Assembly (NCBI RefSeq): GCF_036588685.1
Contig: NC_086382.1
Location: 71,087,999-71,151,998 of the forward strand
Source of the DNA: Mytilus trossulus
Taxonomy: Eukaryota > Mollusca > Bivalvia > Mytilida > Mytilidae
DNA length: 64,000 nt
Direction: 5' to 3'
How positions within the stretch are numbered: position 1 is the first letter of the stretch; each line of letters starts with the position of its first letter. A program made the position numbers and the translations under genes. This document shows, in pieces, positions 47,222 through 59,179 of this stretch. The notes under the pieces were generated by a model that worked only from the letters and a program-made list of their open reading frames with translations, ran no database searches and was not told where the DNA came from.

Positions 47222-47975
47222 AGATAATAATCTAAAACAAGAGGCTGGCTGTCACAACGACAGCAAACCGGATTTATTATCATTTATTTTTGTCCTGCCA
47301 ATATCAGAAGAACCATAACTGATGGACGGTGAAAGTGAAAATTGTCAGTATCAAATTTGACCTTCACTTTGTCATCAGTATCAACATATTTAAATTTGAA
47401 AAGCTTAGATGGAATGGTTCATGAGTAAATGCAACCACTTGAATGGAAATGCCATTTCACATTCTTTCAAGAACCATAACTCCTAAACGGAAAAAGTCAA
47501 AATCGTCATTATTGAACTTGACCTTCATTTTGTCATCAATAATAACATATTAAAATTTGGGAAGATTTGGTAGAACAGTTCATGTGTAAATGCATGGACA
47601 CGACTGGAAACTTCAATATTGTATCTTTCAAGAACCATAACTCCTGAACAGTAAAAGTCAAAATCGCCATTATTGAACTTGACCTTCATTTAGTTGTCAG
47701 TAACAACATATTAAAATTTTAAAAGCTTTGGTTGAACTGTTCATGAGTAAATGCACGGACACGACTGGAAACTCCATTTTTCCATCATTTAAGAACCATA
47801 ACTCCTGAACGGTAAAAGTCAAATTCGCCATTATTGAACTTGACCCCCATTTAGTTATCAGTATTTTTTAAAAAAGCTTTGGTTGAACGGTTCATGAGTT
47901 AATGCACGGACAACATTTGATTGCCGCCCGCCCTGTCGCCGTACATCCCCAATCAATAACCGACATTTTTGTCCC
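47222..47975 (+). repeat. tandem repeat, about 168-bp unit, four copies
   Basis: Each unit contains AGAACCATAACTCCTGAACG and ATTATTGAACTTGACCTTCA, at about 47306, 47466, 47634 and 47802. The block starts AACAAGAGGCTGGCTGTCAC and ends near GATTGCCGCCCGCCCTGTCG. It resembles other bivalve non-coding repeats. Confidence 0.65.
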
Positions 47976-48255
47976 TAAAATCCGGTTAACGAGTTCTTTA
48001 AAATATATAAGTTTCTCAAAGGTTTTGCGACGGTGCAAATATTAAACTTTACAATATAAATAGATATCCTTTACCAATGAATTCAAATAGCAAATGCTAT
48101 GCTATTTAACAAATATATAGCGAATAAGCTTCATCTAAATTATCAAATAAAGAAATATGAAATTTATAGTTTTAAACAAGGGAAATAATGATGAAATAAT
48201 AATCCTAACTGCCACACTTGTATGAAATGCATTCAAATATCTTCTCTGAACTTAC

Positions 48256-48340
48256 TTATAAAAAAGAAGATGTGGTATGATTGCCAATGAGACAACTATC
48301 CACAAAAGACCAAAATGACACAAACATTAACAATTATAGG
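48256..48340 (+). repeat. 'GATGTGG' repeat, truncated copy
   Basis: Starts TATAAAAAAGAAGATGTGGT and stops after AACATTAACAATTATAGG, so only the first third is present. Confidence 0.55.
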
Positions 48341-49620
48341 AACCAAACTTGTTTACATTGGTTCTTGTATTGATTCTTTTTAAACGATCTGGCATAGCGG
48401 GAACATAGTTAAACAGTTGCTCAAAACAACCAATTGGAACAAAACCTAGTTCCCTTTGCAGTTGTTTCCGGCCGGTTTTGGTTTGATCCAAGGCCTCCGA
48501 GGGGAACAACGATTTCACATTGGACCCTGTAGGAGATAGTTTTAAATATTTGATGTTGAAATTACCGTTTTTGAGAAACACAAGGCCAAAAGGGGTGAAC
48601 CAAGAACAAATTGGAAATCAATTTTTTTTGTCCGATTTTGATGAAGATGTTTGGAACAGAAATCATATGAAGGTATTTTAATGGATTATGTAATTTGTTG
48701 GCGGTTTTGAAAACTGAGAAGAGTACCAAAAAGGATCTAGACTGAAAATGCTTCAACTTGATGAAACGAAAACTGTTGTTCGACATGTGTATACTTTATA
48801 GATTTATATTTTTATTTTGTAGATTTCATACATTGTGTTTTACTTAATTTTTTAATTTTTTTGTTTATCGTTTCCAACAAACAAGAGGCCCAAATCGGGT
48901 CTAGAGATGTGATTGGCCCTTTCGGGGCGATTGAATTGGATGGAGTCTAGCAATTTAATATGTCTACATTTACTTTGTGTCAACACTTACCCGAATGTAC
49001 CCTTTAAACGGTCGTTACTTGCTACGCTCTACGGAGCACATTTTTACACAGAATTTATAGAACTAATTGCAAACAAACTACTAGTAAATTCTTACAATAA
49101 ATATATCTGTCAGGTATGTCTCCAATCGTAGATGGCCGCCCGCGGAAAACGTAGTGTAAGTGCATCTTATTTGGAAATGCATAGAAAGATCTTCTACTTA
49201 GAAACTACTAAGCAAATTGAAGCAAAACTTATCATTGGATGACCTTCTAGCAAAATTGTGTTCGGCAGGACAGGGTACAATCCAACTTGATTGCCAGTGA
49301 CGAACGTAGTTGAGATTATACCATATGGCGAAATTTATTGAAAGATATTTTCTAAAAGTACCGTGCAAATTACAATGAAACTTGGTCACAATGATCTTTT
49401 AAAATGCACAGGCAAACTATTTCTGGTAGGTTCAAGACTATAACCCAAGATTGCAGGAATTACTAACAACATAGTTTAACATTGGACCCTGAGCTGAGGG
49501 CCAGGGGGATCAAAGATCTTAAACAAAACTACTGAGACCAAACTTGATAACATTTGTTTTTGTATGAACACTTTTCAAGCAGTGCTATATCCATCCTTGA
49601 TGGGCAATAACGGGGAACAT

Positions 49621-50144
49621 ACCTATAATATCGGGGTCTAAATTGGGCTGGCTTATGTAGCCACGGTTGATGTGAGCGATACAGCCTCTTAAAAGTCTTT
49701 TGTTTCATATCCTAAAGTATTGGCACAAAAAGTTTGTCATTAAACTAGATCCTTGAGTACAAGAAAGTAGAAACAAAACCATTCAAACGAATGCGTACAA
49801 CATAGGAATATCATATCTCATTGGCAAACTTTTTTGTGCCGAGACCAGGCGTTACAAATCAGGCATGAGCTTTGTGTCAACACTTGCCCTACTGTTTGTT
49901 CCCTTGATAAATGTGATCGTATCATGCTGCACTAGGCGTAGAGAGTATTTTCTTTTATATTTACCATAATCAACAACAAAAAATCTGGACCAAGAAACAG
50001 TATATAGTAACTCATAGTAATTTTGTTTGATTTAATTCTTGTATGGTAAAACCAAATATCAAACCTACTTATATTATATATTTAATTAATTTCTAAAAAT
50101 ATGTTTGAAAAATCATTATTGTACAAAAAATGTATAGCAAATGT
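49621..50144. other. 3' flank of the integrase gene
   Basis: Downstream of the integrase stop on the minus strand. A+T-rich, with no other gene. No canonical AATAAA close to the stop; ATTAAATAT on the minus strand near 50085 is a weak alternative. Confidence 0.35.
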
Positions 50145-51395
50145 TCAATTCGGTAAGGCAGCAATCAATGTCCGAAACAATAGCTCTGCGTCATCGTATG
50201 ATGTGATGATGGGAAACTGATCTCGTCTGTTTCCAGTAAGCAACTCGACAATGTTAATAAATTCATTGCTACAGCCATGCTCTGGAAAGTTCTCTGTATA
50301 TTCCTCTATGAGATTGTCAATTGTTTGTAAGTTACATGGTAAAGGAAATGAACAGTCTCTTCCACCAAAGATCTCTGGCTGATAGTATAACATATTTGGA
50401 ATACCACTTGGTGTTACAACTTCAGCACGTTGTCTTCTTATTCTATGTGAGTTCCAGTTCTCAGCAAACATGTCCAATTGATGTTGGATAACGGAGAGGA
50501 AACAAAATCGAACACATTCTTTATGTACTGGACACGATACATTAAGAAGTCCAGTGTCTTGGAAATCCTGGAAACGGTTTCTCCAAAACTGGGTGAAACT
50601 CGTTTTTAGTGTACCCCAAAGCCTTTCTATTCTTTGATTTGCAACAGATCTGCCGACGAGAAAAGAATTTTGTCCCGACATTTCATCGTTTTGATTATGT
50701 CGCAACGATCTTTGTAAATCCCTCATTATGCCGTTTTCTGTTCCTGCATCCGATCGAACAACCCTTGGAAGCATCTTTCTTTGTTTGATCCAATTAAGAT
50801 ACCAGTAACCGACATATCTGGGGTTATTGTTGGAGGGACTTGCTATCAACCATAAAAGTTTACGAGAGTATCCATCGATTGCCCCATGTATAGCTATGCC
50901 GTAGGGTTTTAATTTATCGTAACCATCGACATGAATCAGATAGTTTGGTCCTCTATTGTAGTACACTCTCCTTCGAAGAACTCGACGCGATCTGTTGAGT
51001 ACACCCTGTTGGTCTATTGTTCTTAAGCAAAGCCTAGCTCTTGATTGTGTGACGCAAAGTCCAAAGCCTATGTTCAGAGTCCTCCACATATACCTGTATC
51101 CAACATTAGACAGGCCATTACGGTGTAAAGCCAGGATTGTCCTTACAACTGTAGGTAATGGCGACTGGTTGTTACGCCGTCTGATATTTAATCTTCTCTT
51201 AAGTCTTTTTAACATGGAACAACTCATGAATGTTCCGTGAACAAACAAAAGAAATCCACATATTTGAAGGGACGTGTAGCATAATTGATGATAGTATTGG
51301 ACTAGTTCAGGCACAGAAGCATCATCGCCTGGGTAAGGTATTCCTGTAACGTCATGATCAGCAACACAAAGGAGACAACAGAGTAACTGAAACAT
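50145..51395 (-). CDS. DDE integrase-type transposase, intact
   Basis: Probable enzyme that cuts and joins the ends of this element. The 416-residue frame has a basic helical N-terminal part (about 60-140, with RRRNNQSPLPTVVRTILALH) and an RNase H-like integrase core. Candidate catalytic residues are D157 (HVDGYDKLKPYG), D216 (VRSDAGTENG) and E257 (NQRIERLWGTLK), so D-x58-D-x40-E. The tail from about 290 to 416 has no recognised domain. The 5' end is probably spliced: ATGTTTCAG at the frame start is itself a good acceptor (TTTATGTTTCAG, exon from 51386), to be joined to the leader exon in the right TIR 2.1 kb upstream. If so, the first three codons are intron. I associate this core with uncharacterised integrase-core proteins of animals; it is unlike the Polinton integrase in spacing and lacks a visible HHCC or chromodomain. 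Confidence 0.82.
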   Translation of the reverse strand: MFQLLCCLLCVADHDVTGIPYPGDDASVPELVQYYHQLCYTSLQICGFLLFVHGTFMSCSMLKRLKRRLNIRRRNNQSPLPTVVRTILALHRNGLSNVGYRYMWRTLNIGFGLCVTQSRARLCLRTIDQQGVLNRSRRVLRRRVYYNRGPNYLIHVDGYDKLKPYGIAIHGAIDGYSRKLLWLIASPSNNNPRYVGYWYLNWIKQRKMLPRVVRSDAGTENGIMRDLQRSLRHNQNDEMSGQNSFLVGRSVANQRIERLWGTLKTSFTQFWRNRFQDFQDTGLLNVSCPVHKECVRFCFLSVIQHQLDMFAENWNSHRIRRQRAEVVTPSGIPNMLYYQPEIFGGRDCSFPLPCNLQTIDNLIEEYTENFPEHGCSNEFINIVELLTGNRRDQFPIITSYDDAELLFRTLIAALPN

Positions 51396-53394
51396 AAAGA
51401 TAGAAATTACACGTATGATGTAATGATAAAATGAAAAATCCGATTGGCTTGATATCTAAATAGGGTGTTCACTGTGACGTCATCAGCTTACTATAAAACT
51501 ACTAGGAAATGCGCTGCGCCTTCACATTTAATGGAATACGAAATGGAAAAATACACAGTAAGTTTTGACAATCCAAAATAAATCTTCATTGCGATATTTA
51601 TAACATATTTCATTTTTAAATTTACCCGTTATAGGTATCAGGTATAAGCATATGATATTTTTACATTTGAACATGTTTTCATTTTCAAACAAGAGGACAT
51701 ATCTTCTTCCAGCATATTGCAATCGAATAAACATTTTAAAAGTCATCTGATGCCTAAACGAATTTATTTTGTTTGGTTGATTTTTGTACCATATCTTAAA
51801 GAAACAACGAATAGTGTACCTAATGAATAAAATTTGTTATGAAAAAAATATGTTTAAATTTTTGCTAAATTTGTTGTAACATCATGCCTCCTTAAACATG
51901 ATATCTAGTTCTTTATCAATCATTGACTAATTTATAAAATTTGGTCGCATATTGTCAAAGTCAATCAACCATAAAAACAAGGCCAAGATCAAATTACAGG
52001 TATCAAAATGACATCCCCTGGTAGTGGGGAACCTCCTTGTCTAATATCATCAACCTAAGTCAAAGCTAAAATTACACTTCAGACTATCATCCCCTTGTAG
52101 TTGGAGACGTTAATGCAAAATATTATCAACCTTAGACTTCTATTTCTTGGCGATATGGACTTAAGCAGTAAACTCGGTTGCAAAATTGACTATTAAATTT
52201 CTTCAGGGTCATTCAAGCATTTAAAATAGGTCAAAGATAAATGGCGCATGACTGACTGGCAAGAACAATATGTAGGAAATCTGCATCCTAAATATAAGAA
52301 CCTTACTCGTTATGCTTCACGAGATAAAGACATGAGCAGCAAACTTGGTTGCAATGTTAACGCCATATATTCACCGTCGCCTGTAAAACCGTACCTACAT
52401 GTCTCGCTTTTACTGCGCATGCTAGACAAAATATGAAGAAAACTTTATATCATGGTTCACTATATTTTTCGCTAGAGCCGTGTAAATGTGTGCTCATTTT
52501 TCCTATTTTGGTAATCCTTTATTTTTTGTAATTTTTGGCCGTTTAAGGTGCAGTTTTTACAAAATAAATCATAATACAGTATTAAACCTTTTTCATACTT
52601 TCCACGAAGATGGAGCTGATTAGTCTAAATGAAGAAAAACATTATAAAAACCATACAAGAAAGTTTTGACAAATTTTGTTTGTTTTTAAGCCAAAGTGTG
52701 TTGATTTGATGTTCGATGTCAGCAACATATTTCTTTGTTTTACTTTCAACATTACCTTTAAAATATTGCTTGCTTCCATAGTCGTTGACCATTTATTAGA
52801 CGGGCAGGTGACCAAGCAGCTGAAATAGACGATATTCTTTCAATTGAAATGTTTAATGAATAGCAAAATCTTCTAATCGGTCAATATCAAAATAAAGTGA
52901 ACACATATTTCGTTTCGCATCATGCTTTTCTACCTGGCATTAGTGGCGAAAGCAGGGGGTCCGGGGTTGGAACCCTCTTTTACATTTATTTGGAAGATCA
53001 ATGCAATTGAATGGGGACATATAGTTGGAACTCCCCTTTATCGTGGGCTAGGATCCCCATACCCAACCCTTATAAATGACAAGATCCACCCTGCTAGTTG
53101 TGAATCAAATTATTTGTTTAGATTACTAATTTTTTTTTGCTTAGCTGTTATGAATTAAATGAGTCATGGAGATTGATCTACAAAGGACTCTGAAAGGCGA
53201 AAGAGAGGGACCATTCAGTTTTTTTTCCATTTTTCATTGACAGTCGTACAGAGCGGGTAGTGTACTTGTGATGGGATGGTGGGGAGAGGGGTGAAACCCT
53301 TTAAGTAGAATATATCTTTAATAATAGCAGACGTCTTACTCTAGATCTTATCACAGGTCACGTTAAACTGTAACTTTTCAATGCCCTTTCATTC
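51396..53394. other. intron and non-coding part of the element near the right TIR
   Basis: Probably mostly the first intron of the integrase transcript (51387-53500). It contains a repeat-like piece at about 52935-53100 (GCGAAAGCAGGGGGTCCGGG then ATTGAATGGGGACATATAG). No other gene. Confidence 0.4.
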
Positions 53395-54011
53395 AAACAA
53401 TAACGTTTTTTCTCCCTATGATCTTTTTCATTTTGTGTTCAGTATTGCTTCATATTAAAATATAACGCTAAGTCTCCAAAAAAAACAAATATAAACTTAC
53501 TTATGACTCGTTTCCACTGCTCCCGCTGATGTTGTTGCTGTCGATCTCCATATTTAATGTGTCAGCACAGGAAGTAAAATACGGACCGTGGGAATCTGAC
53601 CGTGAGAACGAATAAAGTTAACATCAAATAAGCAAGTTGACTTAATTAATAAACAAGTCGACTTCTTATTTTATGTCATTTACATTTATATTAACAATTC
53701 GACATCGTAATCAAAAACTTTTTCTTTATCATTCCGACAAGTTGACTTCAATATGATGATTTAATATCAAATAAACAAGTTGTCGACTTAATCAATTAAC
53801 AAGTTGAATTCAACGTGTCGACTTCTTATTACTATGCCATTATATTTATATCAGCAAGTCGACATTGTAAAACAATTTTTCTACATCATTCCGACAACTT
53901 GACTTCAACTTGATGATAAGATTCCAGCTTATAACACACAACTTAACTAATAATTCCGACTTATTAGCAACAAAATAACTTTACAAGGGGTGTACCATAT
54001 GCGCTTCCATA
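53395..54011 (-). repeat. right terminal inverted repeat, 617 bp
   Basis: Mirror of the left TIR with the same length. Differences seen: ATATGGAG for AGATGGAG at the leader ATG, one A/G change in the leader, C/T just inside the donor, and one change in a GTCGACTTG site. The mirrored 157-bp subrepeats are present. Confidence 0.9.
53500..53551 (-). promoter_or_regulatory. leader exon and splice donor carried by the right TIR
   Basis: Same 16-codon leader (one codon differs, GSG-type change Asn-Gly to Ser-Gly) and TAA followed by GTAAGT at 53500 on the minus strand. It faces the integrase gene, whose acceptor is at 51387. It would give the integrase and the RING gene the same promoter and 5' leader. 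Confidence 0.5.
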
Positions 54012-54017
54012 CTTATC
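54012..54017. repeat. target-site duplication, right copy (CTTATC)
   Basis: Exact copy of 35524-35529. After it the TLR-C frame continues with Val-Ser-Leu-Ile, matching the TLR-A signal peptide. Confidence 0.85.
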
Positions 54018-56557
54018 GTATCATTAATAACTTTTACCGTGTGTGCACATAAATGTCGGATGGTCCGACACGGCGGTCAAACAATTGCAGATTGTACCAG
54101 ACTGAAGTTACATGATGTTCCGACAGATTTACCATTGGGCATATCAAGTCTAGATCTGAGCTTCAATCAAATTTCAAAGATAAAAAACAATACCTTTGAA
54201 TCTTTTTTCTAATTTGACGACATTGAAAATGGATTTTAACAATATTGATACTATAGATGGCTATGCATTTCAAAGTTTCAAAAGATTACGATGGCTTTCG
54301 ATGAGGCAGAACCATATTAACATATTTTCTAAAATATTTGACATTGCACTTAAGTCGTTACTAGGCCTTCAACATTTAGATATCAGATACAATATAGATA
54401 AAACAATGGATATATCAAAACCCATGGTTTATCCATACTTTGAAAACCATCCGCTTATAACCGATTTATACATGGATATTGTTGAAAACCCTGTATTCAA
54501 GCTGAGTGGGTTCAAAAACATATTAGAACTGAACACAATAAAGTTCGCACGATGTTTTTTAAAACAAATGTTTAATGACACCTTAGTAGATTTACCATCA
54601 ACCATTACTGCAATCTACTTTCACGAGTGTGTCGGTAAATTATCGATTGTAGAGGCAGACTTTTTGAAGCCGTTTCCACTTCTTCAGATATTAAATATGG
54701 ATAGAGTAGCTATACATTTAGGGGATGCTTTAAAACTTCTATATCCTTTTACGCATGCAAGGATGACCTCGATTATATTCAAACAAATCAGTCCTCTTGT
54801 TCCTAAACCTGTTTTCATAACTCGTGTTATGATTCAATATTTGATGCATGTTTGTGTAAAAACTTTAGTTTTAGCAGAATGTGAAATTGTAGGGTATGAG
54901 AAAAGATCTCTACTTGCATTTAAATTTCCCGAATGTCTAGAAAATGTTGTATTTTCAGGCAACCGATTTTCATTAGCATTAGGAGCTCATTTGAGGGAGC
55001 TGATAGTATTTATGAGGAAAGCCATCAACGTGAAATTTTTTGACTTGTCGTATAATGCAATTAACTTCAACAATATTAAATACTGCAACCTAGACGTGCT
55101 GGATAATCCTTCATATGCAAAAGAAATATATAGTAAGGGATGCCAAATTAAATCTTCAACTACAAATGAAAATGAAGCTTACAGCCCAATACTAGAAAAA
55201 GGGTCAAATGGTTGATGAATCTAAATTTCAGATTTATTTACCTGTTAATCTTACTTTTCTTCGTGTTTCCCATTATATGACATCATATCGACAGACAGGA
55301 CAAAAGTTATTTGTAGCCAATTCCAGTAATCTCAGATATGTAGATTTCTCATACTGGAAGATAAAACAATTTCCTAAAATATATTCCGATACTCCTTTTA
55401 ATGTTAAATACATGGACATTTCTGGACTTAACGCCAGTATTCTTATTCATGAGACGTCAATTCCTGTTTTTCAAAATGTCCAAACAGCTATTTTAAAAAA
55501 TGCCATGCTGAGTCTAACAAATGGAAAGAATGGCGAAGTTTTTCAACTATTTCCAGCCGTAGAAAAACTTGATATATCATACAACAACTTATGGTATCTA
55601 GATGAAGATGCATTTGAAACAAACTCAAATTTGTCAAACGTTAATATAGCACACAATTTACTGCCAGCTATACCTATAGCCGTGATGAATTTGCCCTTCT
55701 TAAGTAAACTGGATTTAAGTTACAATCGCCTTCAAATAATTAATAAAACATTTAGAGACTGGATGGATGAGAAAAGTTATGCAGGAATATTTCATTTGTC
55801 GATAGAAGGGAACAGTCTTAAGTGTACATGCGACACGTCAGATTTGATAAGGTGGCTTTTCAGCACAAATGTCTTTTTTGATCGGATCAATAAAAACTTC
55901 AGCTGCACTTTGGCAAATGGATCGGAAAGTAACACAGTGGATGTATACAGTCGATTTCATGAACATTTTAGCAACTGCAATAACAAAACTTGGTTGCGCC
56001 TAGGAATAGGGCTTCTTGTTGCATTTGTCATTTTCACTGTACCGCTTGCAGTAATTTTTAATTTTCGATGGAAAATAACATTTTGGATATATCGTAAATT
56101 TAAGAGAGTCGTGGAACATAAACTAGAAAGAAAATTTCATTACGATATTTATCTGTCATATGCTGACGACAGGTTTCAGTGGGTTCAATGCGATTTTCTT
56201 CAGAGAGTAGAGACTTCGTGGCACATGAAAGTATGCGTAGAGGACCGCGATTTCCAAATTGGAGTATCAAAAGCAGACGAAATAGCAAATGCTATAGCTA
56301 GCAGCAAACATGCAATTTTCATTATGTCGGAGTCGTACAAGGATAACGAATGGAACAAATTTGTAATCGAAAGGGTCAAATTTGAAAAATGCAGAAATTA
56401 TTTGCAGAAGATAATAATCCTAGTAAAAGACGATACAGCATCATGCGTTCCACCGGAGTTGGACGACATTCTAAAGAATGTAACTATAATAGACTGGGAT
56501 GATAACGAGACGGGCTGGGACAAACTACGAATGTCATTATTTACTGATTCCTTTTAA
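54018..56557 (+). pseudogene. Toll-like receptor TLR-C, body (interrupted, two frameshifts)
   Basis: Very close to TLR-A over its whole length, with long identical stretches in the LRR and TIR parts. From 54018 the frame covers the rest of the signal peptide and the LRR N-terminal cap to about 54208. There an extra T in a run of six T shifts the frame. A second one-base gain in AAAAAGGGT near 55192-55202 shifts it again; the last part (55208-56557) is open through LRRs, C-terminal cap, membrane helix and a full TIR domain (YDIYLSY, EDRDFQIG, GWDKLRMSLF; Ile at the BB-loop Pro position). With the 18.5-kb insertion there are three independent lesions. Both shifts lie at homopolymers, so assembly error cannot be excluded for those; the insertion cannot be explained that way. 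Function as a receptor is unlikely in this allele. Confidence 0.88.
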
Positions 56558-56909
56558 TTCAACATGCATAACCAATGTGAAGTTGACAAATAACTACTAC
56601 TGACGATAATTCATGTAAATCATGCTGCTAAAATATTCGTTGGACGTGTATCTTCGCCCATTAATAGATTTACAATTAGACATTTCTTTCTTTTAAGATG
56701 TAAGGGTATATCAGGTATGAGTTATATGTAAAAAGATCCATTTATGTCAAGCCGACCAGAAAGAAGAAGCAGGAAGTCTATCATTATATTAATTGTAAAG
56801 AAATCCCAATCTAAGTGGGTACTTAAAAACTTTATAATTATACTTTATAAAGTGATAACTCTGCTAGCAATCAGATTGTTATTATCATACACGACGATTA
56901 AGGTTATGT

Positions 56910-56915
56910 AATAAA
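56910..56915 (+). terminator. possible polyadenylation signal of TLR-C
   Basis: AATAAA 353 bp after the TLR-C stop; first such hexamer downstream. Confidence 0.3.
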
Positions 56916-58009
56916 ATATATCACATGATGTTAAAGACTTTTAAGGTAAAACAGGAAACAAATATGGAAAACATTTATATGAATTTCAATTATCCATTCG
57001 TTGTATCTTAGATTTAATGTTTTAATGTTTTCATTTGATTCAATATATTAATTTGTCATTCAAAGATATATTGATTGTACTTTTATAATCAAAGCATCAA
57101 AGGCGCTGTAGGCAGTCAAGTAAAAAAAGCAGAGGCAAACTTGAATATTGTGGAAAAATTGGTGAAAATATTTATCTCGGCTATTTCTCAACTATTGAAT
57201 AATGTTTGTACCCTAAAGTTAACACTATCCAATCCTGCCACTTTCAAGAGTTATGTCCAACTATTTTTCTAATATTCAATATCTGTGATTATGCATATAC
57301 TGTACACTGTCCCATGTAATGGGAGAGTTTGTGCCTGTCCATATTGTGGACCAAGTAATTTGATAATTGTTGCTGTATATATCATATCCATTTTTCATAA
57401 TTGTTTTGTACATAAATCAGGCTGCTTTAGGTTTATTGTTTTACATTTGTAATTTCCTGGTCTTTTAAAGCGTACTATGCAGTAAACATGTAGGTTTTGC
57501 TAATAGTTACAAGCTGCTTGGAGGAACATTCTTATCAGAATAATGATTTCAATAATGGGGTCCAGCAGTGGTGTATAGTTTAATTCAACTATATTCTAGA
57601 GTATGAATATGCCATATTAGCAGTTTTTGTTGCATTAGCTGGTGCACATACATTTTATGCACAATCATCAAATCATAGCCGAAACTATTTGAAGTGGTGT
57701 AATTTTCTTGTAAGTTAAATGCTGATGTTGTTATAATAGCCTAGCAATGATGCAACATTTTTTGAAGCCTGTACGGTTGCCTAACTATAATTACTTACAA
57801 TCTTCATTTTATTTTTTTTATATATATATAGTTGCCTCATATAATGATGCATTGGCTACATTCCACATCTTCTTATCTTTATAATAATTGTATATGTCTT
57901 ATCTATAACCAGCTGTAAATGCAGAGTCATGTTTTGCCTTTTTTTTTATTTTGATAATGCAAATAATACAATTAAACTAGAAATGCATTAACATGTAAAA
58001 TATATTCAA
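56916..58009. other. A+T-rich intergenic DNA
   Basis: No gene recognised. A TA-rich run near 57818-57830 is followed by CATTCCACATCTTCTTATC, a short end piece of the 'GATGTGG' family in reverse. Confidence 0.35.
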
Positions 58010-58800
58010 AGACAATGATCCATGACTGATTGTACAGGGCTTGACAATCCCTATAGAAATAAGATGTGCCAACACTTATACAACTGCTTACCAAATACCA
58101 TTGACTTTTCATAAGTTATTCTCTTTAAACAAACCTTAACACATATTTAATTTCTATGTCATTCAATGAACAACAATGAGAGGCTGGGGTTATATAATAT
58201 CCATGGAAATGAAACCTTTAAATACCAATATGTTGGCATACAAAATGGCTTTGACTTAAGATTACTGGTATCTTAAACTGACATAATTATAATAAATAAC
58301 AAACTAATTCAAGTGAAATAATTAAAAGTTCAAAGTCAATAGATCATTCATATGACTGAGGGGTAAGGATCAAATATCCTCTATGGAACTATGATGTACT
58401 AATGCTTCTTCACCTGCTTGGCAATCTTCATTGACTTACGACGATTAATTTCCCTCATAGAAAATAATCAAAAGCTTTTTGAAATCTCAAAGTAACATAA
58501 GTTTCAAAGTAAAAAGAGAAGGATTGAGGGGGCAGAGCCAAATATCCTCAATAGAAATTGAAAGTAACAAAGTTTATACAACTGCACAACAAATATCATT
58601 GACCGTTCACAAGTGGTTCCCCAATAACTGACCTAATCACAAACTAATACATTTCAACTAAGTTTCAGAGTCAATAGACCATGACAAATGAGGTGGGCTA
58701 AATATTCTGGTAATGAGATATACCTACGCTAACACAACTGCTTACCAAATATCATTGACCTCCCATAAACTAGACCTTATCACAAAATCACAAACTACAT
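58010..58800. repeat. four diverged tandem units of about 200 bp
   Basis: Shared phrases: ACAACTGCTTACCAAATA, CATTGACYTTCATAAG-like, AAAGTCAATAGATCAT, and GGGTAAGGATCAAATATCCT-like. Units start at about 58010, 58190, 58400 and 58600. Non-coding. Confidence 0.45.
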
Positions 58801-59068
58801 TTTTGTAATACATTATTGATGCTGCCAAAAAAACAGCACCTATATGTATGCCTTTCTTTTTAACTCGGTCATCTTTGGCAAGACAAAAATTCCAACAAAT
58901 TTAATACAAATATTTTGTCCATCTTTTTATAATATTTCTATATTCTTAATTTCTTAAATAAATCAATGCTGCATTTACACGTAAGTCGATATCAATTCGA
59001 AACGTTTAACATGTTTAATGTCTACTTCAATACGCGACAAAATCACTTCACTCCCGAATGTGTTATGA
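58801..59068. other. spacer
   Basis: Nothing recognised. Confidence 0.3.
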
Positions 59069-59155
59069 ATAAAGGCAACAGTAGTATACCGCTGTTCAAA
59101 ACTCATAAATCCATGGACAAAAGCAAAAGCGGGGAAACAAACTAAAACCGAGGGT
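59069..59155 (+). repeat. interspersed repeat family 'AAAGGCAACAG', truncated
   Basis: AAAGGCAACAGTAGTATACC through AAACTAAAACCGAGGG; matches 20350-20440 and the inverted copy at 31510-31603. Stops abruptly at the palindromic region. Confidence 0.65.
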
Positions 59156-59179
59156 ATGAGTGGCCGTTCATGTCATTTG

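Larger units (their letters stand above)
43600..49620. repeat. scattered diverged copies of a non-coding repeat unit
   Basis: Pieces at about 43690-43960, 46010-46440, 48340-48600 and 49200-49560 share phrases such as AACATAGTTWAACATTGGAC, CAAAGATCTT and AAACTTGGTCACAATG. They look like decayed members of one tandem or dispersed family filling the inner part of the element. No coding sequence is conserved among them. Other listed repeats interrupt this span. Confidence 0.4.
35530..54011. mobile_element. 18,482-bp DNA transposon with 617-bp TIRs, RING gene and DDE integrase
   Basis: Ends are TATGGAAGCGCATATGGTAC and its exact reverse complement, flanked by a 6-bp duplication. The TIRs are 617 bp each and differ at only about four positions that I could find, so the insertion is young. 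Coding content is one RING exon (36456-36641, plus) and one intact integrase (50145-51395, minus), pointing inward from opposite ends. About 15 kb between them is non-coding and rich in bivalve repeats. Size, TSD length and long TIRs resemble Polintons, but no polymerase, ATPase, protease or capsid gene is visible and the ends do not start with AG. A 6-bp TSD is also, as I recall, the figure for IS3EU elements. Superfamily unassigned. Confidence 0.88.

Noticed and set aside
50995-51240. 81-codon plus-strand open frame
   Set aside because: Lies wholly inside the integrase gene on the opposite strand and has no features of its own.
35530-54011. Polinton/Maverick identity for the large element
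   Set aside because: Size, TSD length and TIRs fit, but no polymerase B, ATPase, protease or capsid gene is visible, the ends do not begin with AG, and the integrase looks different.
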